Assembly (NCBI RefSeq): GCF_900005615.1
Contig: NZ_LN832562.1
Location: forward strand, 310,001-374,000
DNA length: 64,000 nucleotides
DNA from: Paracoccus aminovorans
GTDB taxonomy: Bacteria > Pseudomonadota > Alphaproteobacteria > Rhodobacterales > Rhodobacteraceae
Direction: 5' to 3'
The notes under the pieces were generated by a model. The model was not told the DNA's origin. It did no database searches and worked only from the letters and a program-made list of their open reading frames with translations. Made by a program: the position numbers and the translations under genes. This document shows, piece by piece, positions 39,135 through 48,355 of this stretch. Position 1 is the stretch's first letter, and the number at the start of each line of letters is the position of its first letter.

Positions 39135-39311
39135 ATGCTGGTCGATCCCCGCCACCCGTTCTTTCGCCGCCTGTGGGTCCGCGTGCTTTGCGTGCTGCTG
39201 CCACTGGCCTGGGCCGGGGTGGAACTGGCTGCGGGCAGCCCGCTCTGGGCGCTGCTTTTCGCGGCGGCGGGGCTCTATCTGGCGGTGACACTGCTGGTCC
39301 CGCGCCGGTGA
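39135..39311 (+). CDS. 58-aa two-span membrane protein
   Basis: A small ORF of 58 codons. The product starts with a conserved-looking DPRHPFFRRLWVR segment and then has two hydrophobic spans (about residues 17-33 and 36-55) around GSPLWALLF. Similar short DPxHPFF membrane proteins occur widely in Rhodobacterales as far as I recall; their role is unknown. It lies 65 bp after the DUF2270 gene and may be co-transcribed. Confidence 0.7.
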   Translation: MLVDPRHPFFRRLWVRVLCVLLPLAWAGVELAAGSPLWALLFAAAGLYLAVTLLVPRR

Positions 39312-39578
39312 CACCGCGGCCCGGCCGCGCCGGAGATGCCCAGAATCATCCCGCTGCCCGACCCGACCGAGGTTGCGGTCGCGGCCGTCGCGCGGCGGAA
39401 CCGGCCGGCCCGGTTTGTGCGTGACGGACAAAATGCCGGAAACCGGCGGTCATTCCGGACGTTTCGTCGCGTCACCGCGAAAGAACGCCGATAAATCCCG
39501 GCACGGCCCTTGACCTGTCAGGCAGATTCGTTTGCATCAGGGAACAGCGATAACAAATCGTCCAGTATGGGAGGCACG

Positions 39579-41183
39579 ATGTCGTTCTTTTCCACCCGCC
39601 TGCTTGCGGCCTCGGCACTGGCGCTTGCCGCCGCGACGCCGCTCAGTGCGAAGACCTTCGTCTATTGCTCGGAGGGCTCGCCCGAAGGCTTCGACCCCGC
39701 CCCCTATACCTCGGGGACGACCTTCGACGCCTCGGGCCATGCGGTCTACAACCGCCTGGTGCAGTTCAAGCCCGGCACCACCGAGGTCGAGCCGGCGCTC
39801 GCCGAGACCTGGGACGTCAGCGAGGACGGGCTGGAATACACCTTCCACCTGCGCCAGGGCGTGAAATTCCACGCGAACGACAAGTTCACCCCCAGCCGCG
39901 ACTTCAACGCCGACGACGTGATCTTCACCTTCGAGCGCCAGGCCAAGGCCGACCATCCCTGGCACGAATACATCCCCGGCGTGACCTACGAATATTATTC
40001 CTCGATGGAGATGGACAAGCTGATCAAGTCCATCGAGAAGATCGACGACCATACGGTGAAATTCACCCTGAACCAGCCCGAGGCGCCGTTCATCGCCAAT
40101 GTGGCGATGCCCTTCGTGTCGATCCTGTCCAAGGAATACGCCGACGCCCTGGACGCCGCCGGCACCCGCGAGGACCTGAACAACGCGCCCATCGGCACCG
40201 GCCCCTTCAAGTTCGTCGCCTATCAGAAGGACGCCGTGATCCGCTACCAGAAGAACGCCGACTATTGGGGCGAGGCGCCCAAGATCGACGACCTGGTCTT
40301 TGCCATCACCCCCGACGCCTCGGTGCGGCTGCAAAAGCTCAAGGCCGGCGAATGCCACCTGATGCCCTATCCCGCGCCCGCCGACCTGGCCGAGATCAAG
40401 GCCGACCCCAATCTCAAGATGGACGAGCAGGCCGGGCTGAACGTGGGTTATCTGGCCTATAACACCACCGTCGCGCCCTTCGACAAGCCCGAGGTGCGCA
40501 AGGCGCTGAACATGGCCATCGACAAGAAGGCCATCGTCGATGCGGTCTACCAAGGCAGCGCGGTGGTCGCCAAGAACCCGATCCCGCCGACGATGTGGGG
40601 CTATAACGACGCCATCGAGGACGACAAATACGACCCCGAGGCCGCCAAGGCCGCGTTGGAGGCCGCCGGCGTCAAGGACCTGTCGATGGAGGTCTGGGCG
40701 ATGCCGGTGCAGCGCCCCTATATGCCCAACGCCCGCCGCACCGCCGAGCTGATCCAGAACGATTTCTCGAAGATCGGCGTCAAGGTCGACATCGTCAGCT
40801 ACGAATGGGGCGAATACCTGAAGAAATCCATGGAAGAGGGCCGCAAGGGCGCCGTCATCCTGGGCTGGACCGGCGACAACGGCGACCCGGACAACTTCCT
40901 GTCGGTGCTGCTCAGCTGCGCCGCGGCCACCCCCGGCGGGGCGAACCGCGCCTATTGGTGCGACAAGGAATTCTCGGACATCCTCGCCAAGGCCAAGGCC
41001 AGCTCCGACCATGACGAGCGGGTCAAGCTTTACGAAGAGGCGCAGGTCATCTTCAAGAAGGCCGAGCCCTGGGCCACGCTGGCGCATTCGACGCAATACG
41101 TGCCGATGCGCAAGGACGTGACCGGTTTCGTGCAGTCGCCTCTGGGGGACTACACGTTTGAAAACGTCGATCTGGCCGAGTAA
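39579..41183 (+). CDS. dppA: Dipeptide-binding periplasmic protein
   Basis: A 534-residue extracellular solute-binding protein of family 5. The signal peptide ends near residue 24 (ATPLSAKT). Family blocks are FDPAPYTSGTTFDASGHAVY, the AETWDVSEDGLEYTFHLRQG region and NAPIGTGPFKF. It delivers dipeptides, and in some bacteria delta-aminolevulinate or heme, to DppBCDF. GGGAGG precedes the ATG at 39579. Five dpp genes follow one another on the plus strand and form one operon. Confidence 0.93.
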   Translation: MSFFSTRLLAASALALAAATPLSAKTFVYCSEGSPEGFDPAPYTSGTTFDASGHAVYNRLVQFKPGTTEVEPALAETWDVSEDGLEYTFHLRQGVKFHANDKFTPSRDFNADDVIFTFERQAKADHPWHEYIPGVTYEYYSSMEMDKLIKSIEKIDDHTVKFTLNQPEAPFIANVAMPFVSILSKEYADALDAAGTREDLNNAPIGTGPFKFVAYQKDAVIRYQKNADYWGEAPKIDDLVFAITPDASVRLQKLKAGECHLMPYPAPADLAEIKADPNLKMDEQAGLNVGYLAYNTTVAPFDKPEVRKALNMAIDKKAIVDAVYQGSAVVAKNPIPPTMWGYNDAIEDDKYDPEAAKAALEAAGVKDLSMEVWAMPVQRPYMPNARRTAELIQNDFSKIGVKVDIVSYEWGEYLKKSMEEGRKGAVILGWTGDNGDPDNFLSVLLSCAAATPGGANRAYWCDKEFSDILAKAKASSDHDERVKLYEEAQVIFKKAEPWATLAHSTQYVPMRKDVTGFVQSPLGDYTFENVDLAE

Positions 41184-41252
41184 CGCCCGGCTTTCTCGAC
41201 AGCGGCCGTGCCGGGGTCCTGCCCCCGCGCGGCCCTTTTGGATCAAGGTCCG

Positions 41253-42260
41253 ATGCTGAAATTCATTCTCTCCAAGCTGCTTTACCTGATCCCCACCATG
41301 CTGGGGATCACGCTGGTGGCCTTCGGCTTCATCCGGCTGCTGCCCGGCGACCCGGTGCTGCTGATGGCCGGCGAGCGCGGCGTCTCGCCCGAGCGTTACG
41401 CCCAGATCGCGGCGCAGCTTGGCTATGACAAGCCGATCTGGCAGCAGTACCTGCAGTATCTCGGCAACCTGCTTCAGGGCGACCTGGGCAATTCGCTGGT
41501 GACGAAAAAGCCGGTGCTGACCGAGTTCCTGGCCCTTTTCCCGGCCACGGTCGAACTGGGCCTTTGCGCCATCGTCATCGCCACGGCGGTGGGCGTGCCG
41601 GTGGGCGTAATCGCGGCGATCAAGCGCGGCAGTTGGTTCGACCAGATCTCGATGACCGGAGCGCTGATCGGGTTCTCCATGCCGATCTTCTGGTGGGGGC
41701 TTTTGCTGATCATCCTGTTTTCCGGCGTGCTGGGCTGGACGCCGGTGTCGGGCCGCATCTCGCTGATATATTTCTTCCCACAGGTCACCGGCTTCATGCT
41801 GATCGACAGCCTGATCTCGGGCGACAAGGGTGCCTTCGCCTCGGCCGTCAGCCACCTGATCCTGCCCTCGATCGTGCTGGCGACCATCCCGCTGGCAGTG
41901 ATCGCGCGCCAGACCCGTTCCGCCATGCTGGAAGTGATGGGCGAGGATTACGTCCGCACCGCCCGCGCCAAGGGCCTGTCGCCGCGGCGCGTGATCGGGG
42001 TTCATGCGCTGCGCAATGCGATGATTCCGGTCATCACCACCATCGGGTTGCAGATCGGGGTGCTGATGGCCGGCACCATCCTGACCGAAACGATCTTTTC
42101 CTGGCCCGGCATCGGCAAGTGGATGATCGATTCCATCAGCCGTCGCGACTATCCGGTGGTGCAGTCGGGCCTGCTGCTGATCGCCGGCATCGTGATGATC
42201 GTGAACCTGATCGTCGACCTGACCTATGGTCTCATCAACCCGAGGATCCGGCACAAATGA
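41253..42260 (+). CDS. dppB: Dipeptide ABC transporter permease
   Basis: A 335-residue permease with six membrane helices. It starts with the typical LLYLIPTMLGITLVAFGFIR segment and contains the EAA-like loop VRTARAKGLSPRRVIGVHAL that contacts the ATPases. It pairs with DppC. Its stop overlaps the dppC start as ATGA (42257-42260). Confidence 0.93.
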   Translation: MLKFILSKLLYLIPTMLGITLVAFGFIRLLPGDPVLLMAGERGVSPERYAQIAAQLGYDKPIWQQYLQYLGNLLQGDLGNSLVTKKPVLTEFLALFPATVELGLCAIVIATAVGVPVGVIAAIKRGSWFDQISMTGALIGFSMPIFWWGLLLIILFSGVLGWTPVSGRISLIYFFPQVTGFMLIDSLISGDKGAFASAVSHLILPSIVLATIPLAVIARQTRSAMLEVMGEDYVRTARAKGLSPRRVIGVHALRNAMIPVITTIGLQIGVLMAGTILTETIFSWPGIGKWMIDSISRRDYPVVQSGLLLIAGIVMIVNLIVDLTYGLINPRIRHK

Positions 42261-43159
42261 CCGATACCACCGTGAAACTCTCGGATGCGGCCATCCGGCG
42301 CCGGCAGATCAAGGAGTTCTGGTTCTATTTCAGCCAGAACCGGGGCGCCGTGATCGGGCTCGTGGTCTTCGTGCTCTTGGTGCTGACCGCGTTCCTCGCG
42401 CCGCTGCTGGCGCCGCACGATCCGACGCAGCAATACCGCGACGCGCTGCTGGTGCCGCCGATCTGGCAGGAGGGCGGCCGGGCCGGCTTCCTGCTGGGCA
42501 CCGACGCCGTCGGCCGGGACATGCTGTCGCGGCTGATCTATGGCGCGCAATATTCGCTGTTCATCGGCATCGTCGTCGTCGCCATCGCCCTGACCGGCGG
42601 CATCATCATCGGGCTGATCGCCGGCTTCTATGGCGGCTGGATGGACAGCGTCATCATGCGGGTGATGGACGTGGTGCTGGCCTTCCCCTCGCTCTTGCTG
42701 GCGCTGGTGCTGGTCGCCATCCTGGGGCCGGGGCTGACCAATGCGATGATCGCCATCGCCATCGTCTACCAGCCGCATTTCGCCCGCCTGACCCGCGCCG
42801 CGGTGATGGGCGAGAAGGCGCGCGAATATGTCGCCGCCGCCAAGGTGGCCGGGGCCTCGAACCTGCGGCTGATGTTCAGGACCATCCTGCCCAACTGCCT
42901 GGCGCCGCTGATCGTGCAGGCGACGCTTTCGTTCAGTTCAGCGGTTCTCGACAGCGCGGCGCTGGGTTTCCTCGGCATGGGCGCACAGCCGCCGGCCTCG
43001 GAATGGGGCACCATGCTGGCCGAGGCGCGCGAGTTCATCCTGCGCGCCTGGTGGGTCGTCACCTTCCCCGGCCTCGCCATCCTGGTCTCGGTGCTGGCGA
43101 TCAACCTGATGGGCGACGGTCTGCGCGACGCGCTCGACCCGAAACTGAAACGGAGCTGA
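42257..43159 (+). CDS. dppC: Dipeptide ABC transporter permease
   Basis: A 300-residue permease. It has the N-terminal OppC-type segment (FWFYFSQNRGAVIGLVVF), the GTDAVGRDMLSRLIYGA motif and the EAA loop YVAAAKVAGASNLRLMFRTI. It forms the channel with DppB. Translation is coupled to dppB; dppD begins three bases after the stop. Confidence 0.93.
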   Translation: MTDTTVKLSDAAIRRRQIKEFWFYFSQNRGAVIGLVVFVLLVLTAFLAPLLAPHDPTQQYRDALLVPPIWQEGGRAGFLLGTDAVGRDMLSRLIYGAQYSLFIGIVVVAIALTGGIIIGLIAGFYGGWMDSVIMRVMDVVLAFPSLLLALVLVAILGPGLTNAMIAIAIVYQPHFARLTRAAVMGEKAREYVAAAKVAGASNLRLMFRTILPNCLAPLIVQATLSFSSAVLDSAALGFLGMGAQPPASEWGTMLAEAREFILRAWWVVTFPGLAILVSVLAINLMGDGLRDALDPKLKRS

Positions 43160-43162
43160 GCC

Positions 43163-43999
43163 ATGGCCTTGCTGACAATCCGCAACCTGACCGTGCGCTT
43201 CGCCACCTCGACAGGCAGCTTCACCGCCGTGGACGGCATCGACGTGACCGTCGACAAGGGCGAGGTGCTGGCCATCGTGGGCGAATCCGGCTCGGGCAAG
43301 TCGGTCTCGATGCTGGCGGCGATGGGCCTTTTGCCCGACACCGCCCAGGTGACCGCCGATGAAATGACCTTCGACGGCAAGGACCTGCTCAGGATGACCC
43401 CGCGCCAGCGCCGCCGCGTCATCGGGCGCGAGATCACCATGATCTTCCAGGAACCCGTCGCCTCGCTGAACCCCAGCTTCACCACCGGCTACCAGATCGA
43501 GGAGGTGCTGCGCTTCAACGCCGGCTTGTCGAAACGCGCGGCGCGCGCCCGCGCGCTGGACCTGTTCCGTCAGGTCGGCATACCCGACCCCGAGGAAAAG
43601 CTGAAATCCTATCCGCATCAGATGTCCGGGGGCCAATGCCAGCGGGTGATGATCGCCATGGCCATCGCCACGGGCCCGCGCCTGCTGATCGCCGACGAGC
43701 CGACGACGGCGCTGGACGTGACCATCCAGAAGCAGATCCTGGACCTGCTGATGAAGTTGCAGGAACAGACCGGCATGGCGCTGATCCTGATCACCCATGA
43801 CATGGGCGTGGTGGCGGAAACCGCCGACCGGGTGCAGGTGCAATACAAGGGCCGCAAGATGGAGGAAGCCGACGTGCTGTCGCTGTTCGAGGCGCCGAAA
43901 CACCCCTATACCCGGGCGCTGCTCTCGGCTCTGCCGGAAAACGCCACCGGCGACCGCCTGCCCACCGTGGGCTCGTTCCTCGAGGAGGCCGCGAAATGA
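43163..43999 (+). CDS. dppD: Dipeptide ABC transporter ATPase
   Basis: A 278-residue ABC ATPase with Walker [11 protein letters not shown], signature MSGGQCQRV, Walker [13 protein letters not shown] and switch His ITHDMG. It is shorter at the C-terminus than the enteric DppD, ending soon after the [12 protein letters not shown] region. It overlaps dppF by ATGA. Confidence 0.92.
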   Translation: MALLTIRNLTVRFATSTGSFTAVDGIDVTVDKGEVLAIVGESGSGKSVSMLAAMGLLPDTAQVTADEMTFDGKDLLRMTPRQRRRVIGREITMIFQEPVASLNPSFTTGYQIEEVLRFNAGLSKRAARARALDLFRQVGIPDPEEKLKSYPHQMSGGQCQRVMIAMAIATGPRLLIADEPTTALDVTIQKQILDLLMKLQEQTGMALILITHDMGVVAETADRVQVQYKGRKMEEADVLSLFEAPKHPYTRALLSALPENATGDRLPTVGSFLEEAAK

Positions 44000-44832
44000 G
44001 CGTGGTTCAGGGCAAGAACATCATCCGCGACTATCACATCCCCGGCTCGCTGACCCGCCGCGCGCGCGAAGTCCGCGCGGTCAAGGGCATCAGCTTTTCC
44101 GTGGATCGCGGCAAGACGCTGGCCATCGTCGGCGAATCCGGCTCGGGCAAATCGACGCTGGCGCGGATCATCGCGCTGATCGACCCCGCGACTTCGGGCG
44201 AGCTGCTGATCGAAGGCAAGCCGGTCGACATCGCCAAGGGCCTGACGCGCGAGATGCGCTCCAAGGTGCAGATGGTGTTCCAGAACCCCTATGGCTCGCT
44301 GAACCCGCGCCAGAAGATCGGCGACGTGCTAATGGAGCCGCTTCTGCTGAACACCGACACCCCCGCCGCCGAACGCCGCCGCCGGGCCGAGGAGATGCTG
44401 GTCAAGGTCGGGCTGCCGGCCGAGCATTTCAACCGCTATCCGCATATGTTCTCGGGCGGGCAGCGCCAGCGCATCGCCATCGCCCGGGCCTTGATGCTGA
44501 ACCCGACGCTCTTGGTGCTGGACGAGCCGGTCTCGGCCCTGGACCTGTCGGTGCAGGCGCAGGTGCTGAACCTTTTGGCCGACCTGCAAGAGGAATACGA
44601 CCTCGCCTATGTCTTCATCAGCCACGACCTGTCGGTGGTGCGCTACATCGCCGACGACGTTCTGGTCATGCACAAGGGCGAGGCGGTCGAACAGGGCACG
44701 CGCGAGGCGGTCTTTGCCGCGCCCTCGCACCCCTATACCCGCGAACTTTTCGCCGCGACCCCGGTCACCGACATCGAGGCTATCCGCCAGCGCGTCGCCC
44801 GCCGTCAGGCCTTGCGCGCCGCCACGGCCTGA
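43996..44832 (+). CDS. dppF: Dipeptide ABC transporter ATPase
   Basis: A 278-residue partner ATPase of DppD. Walker A is [12 protein letters not shown], signature FSGGQRQRIAIARAL, Walker B LLVLDEPVSALDLS, and the C-terminus has HPYTRELFAATPV. It is the final gene of the dpp operon. A Rhodobacterales-type repeat follows before the convergent gene. Confidence 0.93.
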   Translation: MSVVQGKNIIRDYHIPGSLTRRAREVRAVKGISFSVDRGKTLAIVGESGSGKSTLARIIALIDPATSGELLIEGKPVDIAKGLTREMRSKVQMVFQNPYGSLNPRQKIGDVLMEPLLLNTDTPAAERRRRAEEMLVKVGLPAEHFNRYPHMFSGGQRQRIAIARALMLNPTLLVLDEPVSALDLSVQAQVLNLLADLQEEYDLAYVFISHDLSVVRYIADDVLVMHKGEAVEQGTREAVFAAPSHPYTRELFAATPVTDIEAIRQRVARRQALRAATA

Positions 44833-44867
44833 CCCTGCCCGAAGGCGGGGCCGAACGCTCCGCGCCG

Positions 44868-44921
44868 GGCTTCTTTGTTCCAGAAATACTCTCGGGGGGT
44901 CCGGGGGGCGAAGCGCGCCCA
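44868..44921 (-). repeat. Rhodobacterales gene-end motif (CCCCCGGACCCCC...AGTATTT type)
   Basis: On the minus strand, downstream of the aminomutase gene, the sequence reads GCTTCGCCCCCCGGACCCCC, then GAGAGTATTTCTGG and AACAAAGAAG. From experience this G/C block followed by AGTATTT and a purine-rich tail is a frequent extragenic motif at gene ends in Rhodobacteraceae. It may act as a terminator or RNA-processing site. Confidence 0.6.
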
Positions 44922-44925
44922 GCCC

Positions 44926-45969
44926 TCAACCCTGCGGATCGCAATAATCGTGCCAGTTTCCGCGCCAGTCGCGGATGCGCCAGCGGCCGCCGCCTTCGGC
45001 CACCGCATCGCCCGATTCCAGCCCGACCTTGCCATGTCCGCCCGGCAGGTCCAGCACATAGCGCGGCAGCGCCGTACCCGAGATCCGGCCGCGCAAGCCC
45101 GCCATGATCGCCAGCCCTTCGGCGATGGTGGTGCGGAAATGCCCGGTCCCGCGCGCCAGGTCGCAATGATGCAGGTAATAGGGTTTGACCCGGTTGCGCA
45201 GCAGTGCCCGGAACAGCTCCTCAAGCACCGCGGGATCGGCGTTCACTCCGCGCAACAGCACCGTCTGCGACAGAAGCGGCAGCCCGGCATCGGCCAGCCG
45301 CGCCAAGGCGGCCCGCGCTTCGTCGGTCAGTTCCGCCGCATGGTTGGTATGGATCACCACCCAGACCGCCAGCCGCCCGGGGCGTAGCGCCGCCAGCATG
45401 GCGTCGTCGATGCGCTGCGGCGCCACCACGGGAATCCGGGTATGAAAACGCGCCATGTCGACATGCGGGATCGCTTCCAGCCGCGCCAGCAGCGCCGCGA
45501 TCCGCCGCGCCGACAGCACCATCGGGTCGCCGCCGGTCAGGATCACCTCGCGGATCGCCGGGGTGCGGGCAATGTAATCCAGGGCGGCCGCCAGCTCGGT
45601 CTCGGGCAGGTTGCCCTCTTCGCCCACCACCTCGCGGCGGAAGCAGAAGCGGCAATAGACCTCGCAGGTGCGGGTCACATGCAGGATGACGCGGTCGGGA
45701 TAGCGGTGGGTCAGGCCCGGCGCCGGGCTGAAGGCCGCGTCGCCGATGGGATCGGCCAGTTCCTCGGGGCGGGTCACCAACTCGTGCGCATCGGGCACGA
45801 ATTGCGCCGCGACGCCGGGCGCGGCCGCGACGCGCTGCATGGCCGCAGTCATGCGGATGCGAAAACCGGCTGCGACCTGTTCCAGCACCCCGGCCTCGGC
45901 CGCATCGACCAGCCCGGCATCGACCATGCCGGAGACCGAGGTGATCGGGCGGGGCTTCGGAACGGACAC
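44926..45969 (-). CDS. Lysine 2,3-aminomutase-like radical SAM protein (EpmB type)
   Basis: A 347-residue KamA-family enzyme. The radical-SAM cluster Cys are C102, C106 and C109 (CEVYCRFC). The GGDP motif follows, and the PLP Lys lies in DLPGGHGKVGL near the C-terminus. The compact length fits EpmB, which makes beta-lysine for elongation factor P, better than clostridial lysine aminomutases. efp and epmA lie 8 kb away in this window, strengthening the call. The start is GTG at 45969. It is convergent with dppF. Confidence 0.82.
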   Translation of the reverse strand: MSVPKPRPITSVSGMVDAGLVDAAEAGVLEQVAAGFRIRMTAAMQRVAAAPGVAAQFVPDAHELVTRPEELADPIGDAAFSPAPGLTHRYPDRVILHVTRTCEVYCRFCFRREVVGEEGNLPETELAAALDYIARTPAIREVILTGGDPMVLSARRIAALLARLEAIPHVDMARFHTRIPVVAPQRIDDAMLAALRPGRLAVWVVIHTNHAAELTDEARAALARLADAGLPLLSQTVLLRGVNADPAVLEELFRALLRNRVKPYYLHHCDLARGTGHFRTTIAEGLAIMAGLRGRISGTALPRYVLDLPGGHGKVGLESGDAVAEGGGRWRIRDWRGNWHDYCDPQG

Positions 45970-46379
45970 GGGCTCTCGCAGATTGCCTAAAACCGGGTTA
46001 TCGGCCCAAGCCGGTGTCTTGGCAAGGCCAGTTCAGGGCAAGCGGAGGCTGGGGTCGTCGCCGAGCGCCCTGAACGCAGGTCGGGAGCATATCTGCGCCG
46101 CTTGCAGCCGTGCCGCGGCCCGTTCCCGGGTGAAGTGGGACGGGCTCCAAAGTATCAACGGATTATTTCCGGGATCTGATCCGCACTGTCGAAACCCCGG
46201 CCCGGCGGCAAAAAAGCGGCCTCCCGGGCATGGCGAGCACTTCGCGAAACAAGGACGGACTGGCCTGCGTTGCGATCCGATGGGCAGAGTTCGCCGCGCG
46301 CCCTTCTCAGCACGGTCAGCAACCAGAAGCCGCCGCGCCTTTGCGGACGCGGCGACGGACCGGGCAGGAAAGACCCGGA
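45970..46379. other. Gap between the aminomutase and RTX genes
   Basis: About 410 bases, on the promoter side of the aminomutase gene and past the 3' end of the RTX gene. No gene or clear terminator is visible; short GC-rich inverted repeats occur near 46340 without a T-run. Confidence 0.35.
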
Positions 46380-47123
46380 TCAGAAGGTGAAATCGCCCAT
46401 GTCCAGCTGGCTCAGCTGCATGTCGCGGATCGTGACCGTGGTATCGGCCGAAAGCCGCAGCACCACGTCGCCGTCGATCTGCCGGGCATTGTCGATCACC
46501 TGCTGCACCTGGGCGCGGCTGAAATCGTCGAGGTCCAGCCGATCGGTGCCGTTCTGGAAATCGCGGATCACGTCGGCGCCATGGCCACGCTCGAACTCGA
46601 ACACATCGGCGCCGGCGCCGCCCCAAAGCTGGTCGTTGCCGCGGCCTCCGTCCAGCGTGTCGCGACCGGCGCCGCCCTGCATCATGTCGTTGCCGTCATC
46701 GCCCTCCAGATCGTCGTTGCCCTCGCCGCCGTACAGCGTGTCGTTGCCGTGGCCGCCTTCCAGATCGTCATTGCCAAGGCCGCCGAACAGCCGGTCGTTG
46801 CCGGCACCGCCCTCCAGCTCGTCGTCGCCGAGCCCGCCCGACAGCCAGTCGTTGCCGGCGCCACCTTCGATCTCGTCATTGCCGGCGCCACCCCACAGGG
46901 TGTCGTTGCCGTTGTCGCCGAACAGGTCGTCGTGGCCGTCGCCCCCGAAGATCACGTCGTAGCCGTCGCCGCCGCGGACGGTGTCGTTGCCGCCGCCGCC
47001 ATACAGGCTGTCGGCGCCGCCGAGGCCGCGGATCAGGTCGTTCCCGTTCAGCCCGGCGATCCAGTCGGCGGCATTGGTGCCGGTCAGGACGTCGGCGAAA
47101 TTGGTTCCGGTCTTGCGTGCCAT
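46380..47123 (-). CDS. RTX calcium-binding repeat protein
   Basis: A 247-residue protein made almost wholly of hemolysin-type nonapeptide repeats (GGxGND-type, about residues 25-175) that bind calcium in a beta-roll, followed by a ~70-residue tail (DVFEFERGHGADVIRDF, then DRLDLDDFS) of the kind that carries a type I secretion signal. No enzyme domain is attached and there is no N-terminal signal peptide. ATGs at 47129 and 47123 compete; AAGGA is better spaced from 47123. It is divergent from the PepSY/two-component operon. Confidence 0.88.
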   Translation of the reverse strand: MARKTGTNFADVLTGTNAADWIAGLNGNDLIRGLGGADSLYGGGGNDTVRGGDGYDVIFGGDGHDDLFGDNGNDTLWGGAGNDEIEGGAGNDWLSGGLGDDELEGGAGNDRLFGGLGNDDLEGGHGNDTLYGGEGNDDLEGDDGNDMMQGGAGRDTLDGGRGNDQLWGGAGADVFEFERGHGADVIRDFQNGTDRLDLDDFSRAQVQQVIDNARQIDGDVVLRLSADTTVTIRDMQLSQLDMGDFTF

Positions 47124-47231
47124 GGTCATTGTCCTTCGTGCATGGGGGCGGGCAGCGACTGCCCGGAGGCCCGGTGAGGGTCGCGGCCCGAATGCCGCAA
47201 CCGGAATGACTCGACGGATGCCACAGCGCGG

Positions 47232-47360
47232 CTGACAGCATTCTGACCCGGCCTGTCAGCCTTCTGTCAGGCGCCGCGGAATCGGCGGCATTCCGCCGAT
47301 TCCGCGGCGGCAGGCCGGGACGGACCTGTCAGTCCGCTGTCAGAAGTTCCAGGCTATGAA
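47232..47360 (+). promoter_or_regulatory. OmpR/PhoP-type tandem operators and promoter of the PepSY-regulator operon
   Basis: Two pairs of direct repeats CTGTCAG-N4-CTGTCAG with an 11-bp period lie at 47253-47270 and 47326-47343, plus an inverted half site CTGACAG at 47232-47238. The second pair ends 11 bp before a -10-like TATGAA (47355-47360), replacing a -35 box as in PhoP- or PhoB-activated promoters. The PepSY start codon is at 47367. The likely binder is the response regulator encoded in the same operon, implying autoregulation. Confidence 0.75.
47272..47309. repeat. 17-bp perfect inverted repeat between the operator pairs
   Basis: Two 17-base arms (47272-47288 and 47293-47309) are exact complements around a CATT loop. 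There is no T-run, so it is unlikely to be a terminator. Its place between the two tandem operators suggests a regulatory role for the divergent promoters. Confidence 0.7.
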
Positions 47361-47366
47361 GGCGAA

Positions 47367-47678
47367 ATGAAACAGCTTCTCCTTCTGCCCCTGGTCCTGG
47401 CGCTGCCGCTTGCCGCGGCGAGGGCGCAGGATGTCTCGGCTCCCGATTACGAATTCGCCCGCGATGCCGTCGCGCGGGGCCAGATCCTGTCCCTTGCCGA
47501 GGTGCTTGCCAGGTTGCAGCATTCGCATCCGGGCCGGGTGGTCGAGGTCGAGCTTGAGCGGGACGATGACATGCTGATCTACGAGGTCGAGATGGTAACT
47601 GCCGACGGCCGGCTGATCGAGATCGAGATCGACGCCGCCACCGGCCGCATCATCGACCTGGACGAGGATCCCAGCTGA
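47367..47678 (+). CDS. PepSY-domain periplasmic protein
   Basis: A 103-residue exported protein: signal peptide about residues 1-20 (LLLPLVLALPLAAARA), then one PepSY domain (AREAVARGQ-like AVARGQILSLAEVLARL, VVEVELERDDDMLIYEVEMV, EIEIDAATGRIIDLDED). Such proteins often sit beside two-component systems and may modulate the sensor. Its stop overlaps the regulator start as TGATG. Confidence 0.88.
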   Translation: MKQLLLLPLVLALPLAAARAQDVSAPDYEFARDAVARGQILSLAEVLARLQHSHPGRVVEVELERDDDMLIYEVEMVTADGRLIEIEIDAATGRIIDLDEDPS

Positions 47679-48355
47679 TGCGCGCCCTCGTCGTCGAGGA
47701 CGACCCCCGCATCTCGGCCGACCTCGAGCGCGCGCTGAAGGCGGCCGGCTTCCTGGTCGAATCCGTGGCCGACGGCGAGAGCGCCTGGTTCCGCGGCGGC
47801 ACCGAGAATTACGACCTGATCGTGCTGGACCTGAACCTGCCACGCCTGGACGGGCTGACGGTGCTGAAGCGCTGGCGGGCCGAGGGCTGCGAAAGTCCGG
47901 TGCTGATCCTGACCGCGCGCGGCGCCTGGACCGAACGGGTCGAGGGCATCGACGCCGGCGCCGACGACTACCTTCCCAAGCCCTTCCGCATGGAAGAGCT
48001 GATCGCCCGGGCCCGCGCCCTGGTGCGCCGCGCAGGCGGGCGTGGCAACGCCACGCAGCAGGTCGGCCGGCTGACCGTGGACCTGAACCGGATGACCGCC
48101 GCCATCGACGGCATTCCGGTGCCGGTGACGCCGCTGGAGTTCCGGCTGGTGTCCTATCTGGCGCTGAACCGCGACCGCACGGTGCCGCCGACCGAGCTGC
48201 TGGAACATCTCTACGGCGACGACGACTCGCGCGAGACGAATGCGGTCGAGGCCATCGTCACCCGCCTGCGCCGCAAGCTGGGCCCCGGTGTGATCGGCAC
48301 CCGGCGCGGCTTTGGCTACCACCTGGAAGGCGGCGCGCCGGCGGGTGCGGCGTGA
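47678..48355 (+). CDS. OmpR/PhoP-family response regulator
   Basis: A 225-residue regulator: receiver domain with the acidic pair EDD at residues 7-9, phospho-acceptor Asp51 (LIVLDLNLP) and the KPF Lys motif, then a winged-helix DNA-binding domain (TPLEFRLVSYLALN, ETNAVEAIVTRLRRKLG, TRRGFGYHLE). It probably binds the 11-bp-phased CTGTCAG repeats upstream. Its stop overlaps the kinase GTG start as GTGA. Confidence 0.93.
   Translation: MRALVVEDDPRISADLERALKAAGFLVESVADGESAWFRGGTENYDLIVLDLNLPRLDGLTVLKRWRAEGCESPVLILTARGAWTERVEGIDAGADDYLPKPFRMEELIARARALVRRAGGRGNATQQVGRLTVDLNRMTAAIDGIPVPVTPLEFRLVSYLALNRDRTVPPTELLEHLYGDDDSRETNAVEAIVTRLRRKLGPGVIGTRRGFGYHLEGGAPAGAA

Noticed and set aside
46630..47060. 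Tandem short DNA repeats considered as CRISPR-like
   Set aside because: The period follows codons of GGxGND-type calcium-binding repeats, with no constant repeat and unique spacers.
46230..47177. Plus-strand frames with periodic Val/Ala repeats
   Set aside because: The periodicity is the mirror image of the RTX nonapeptide repeats on the minus strand.
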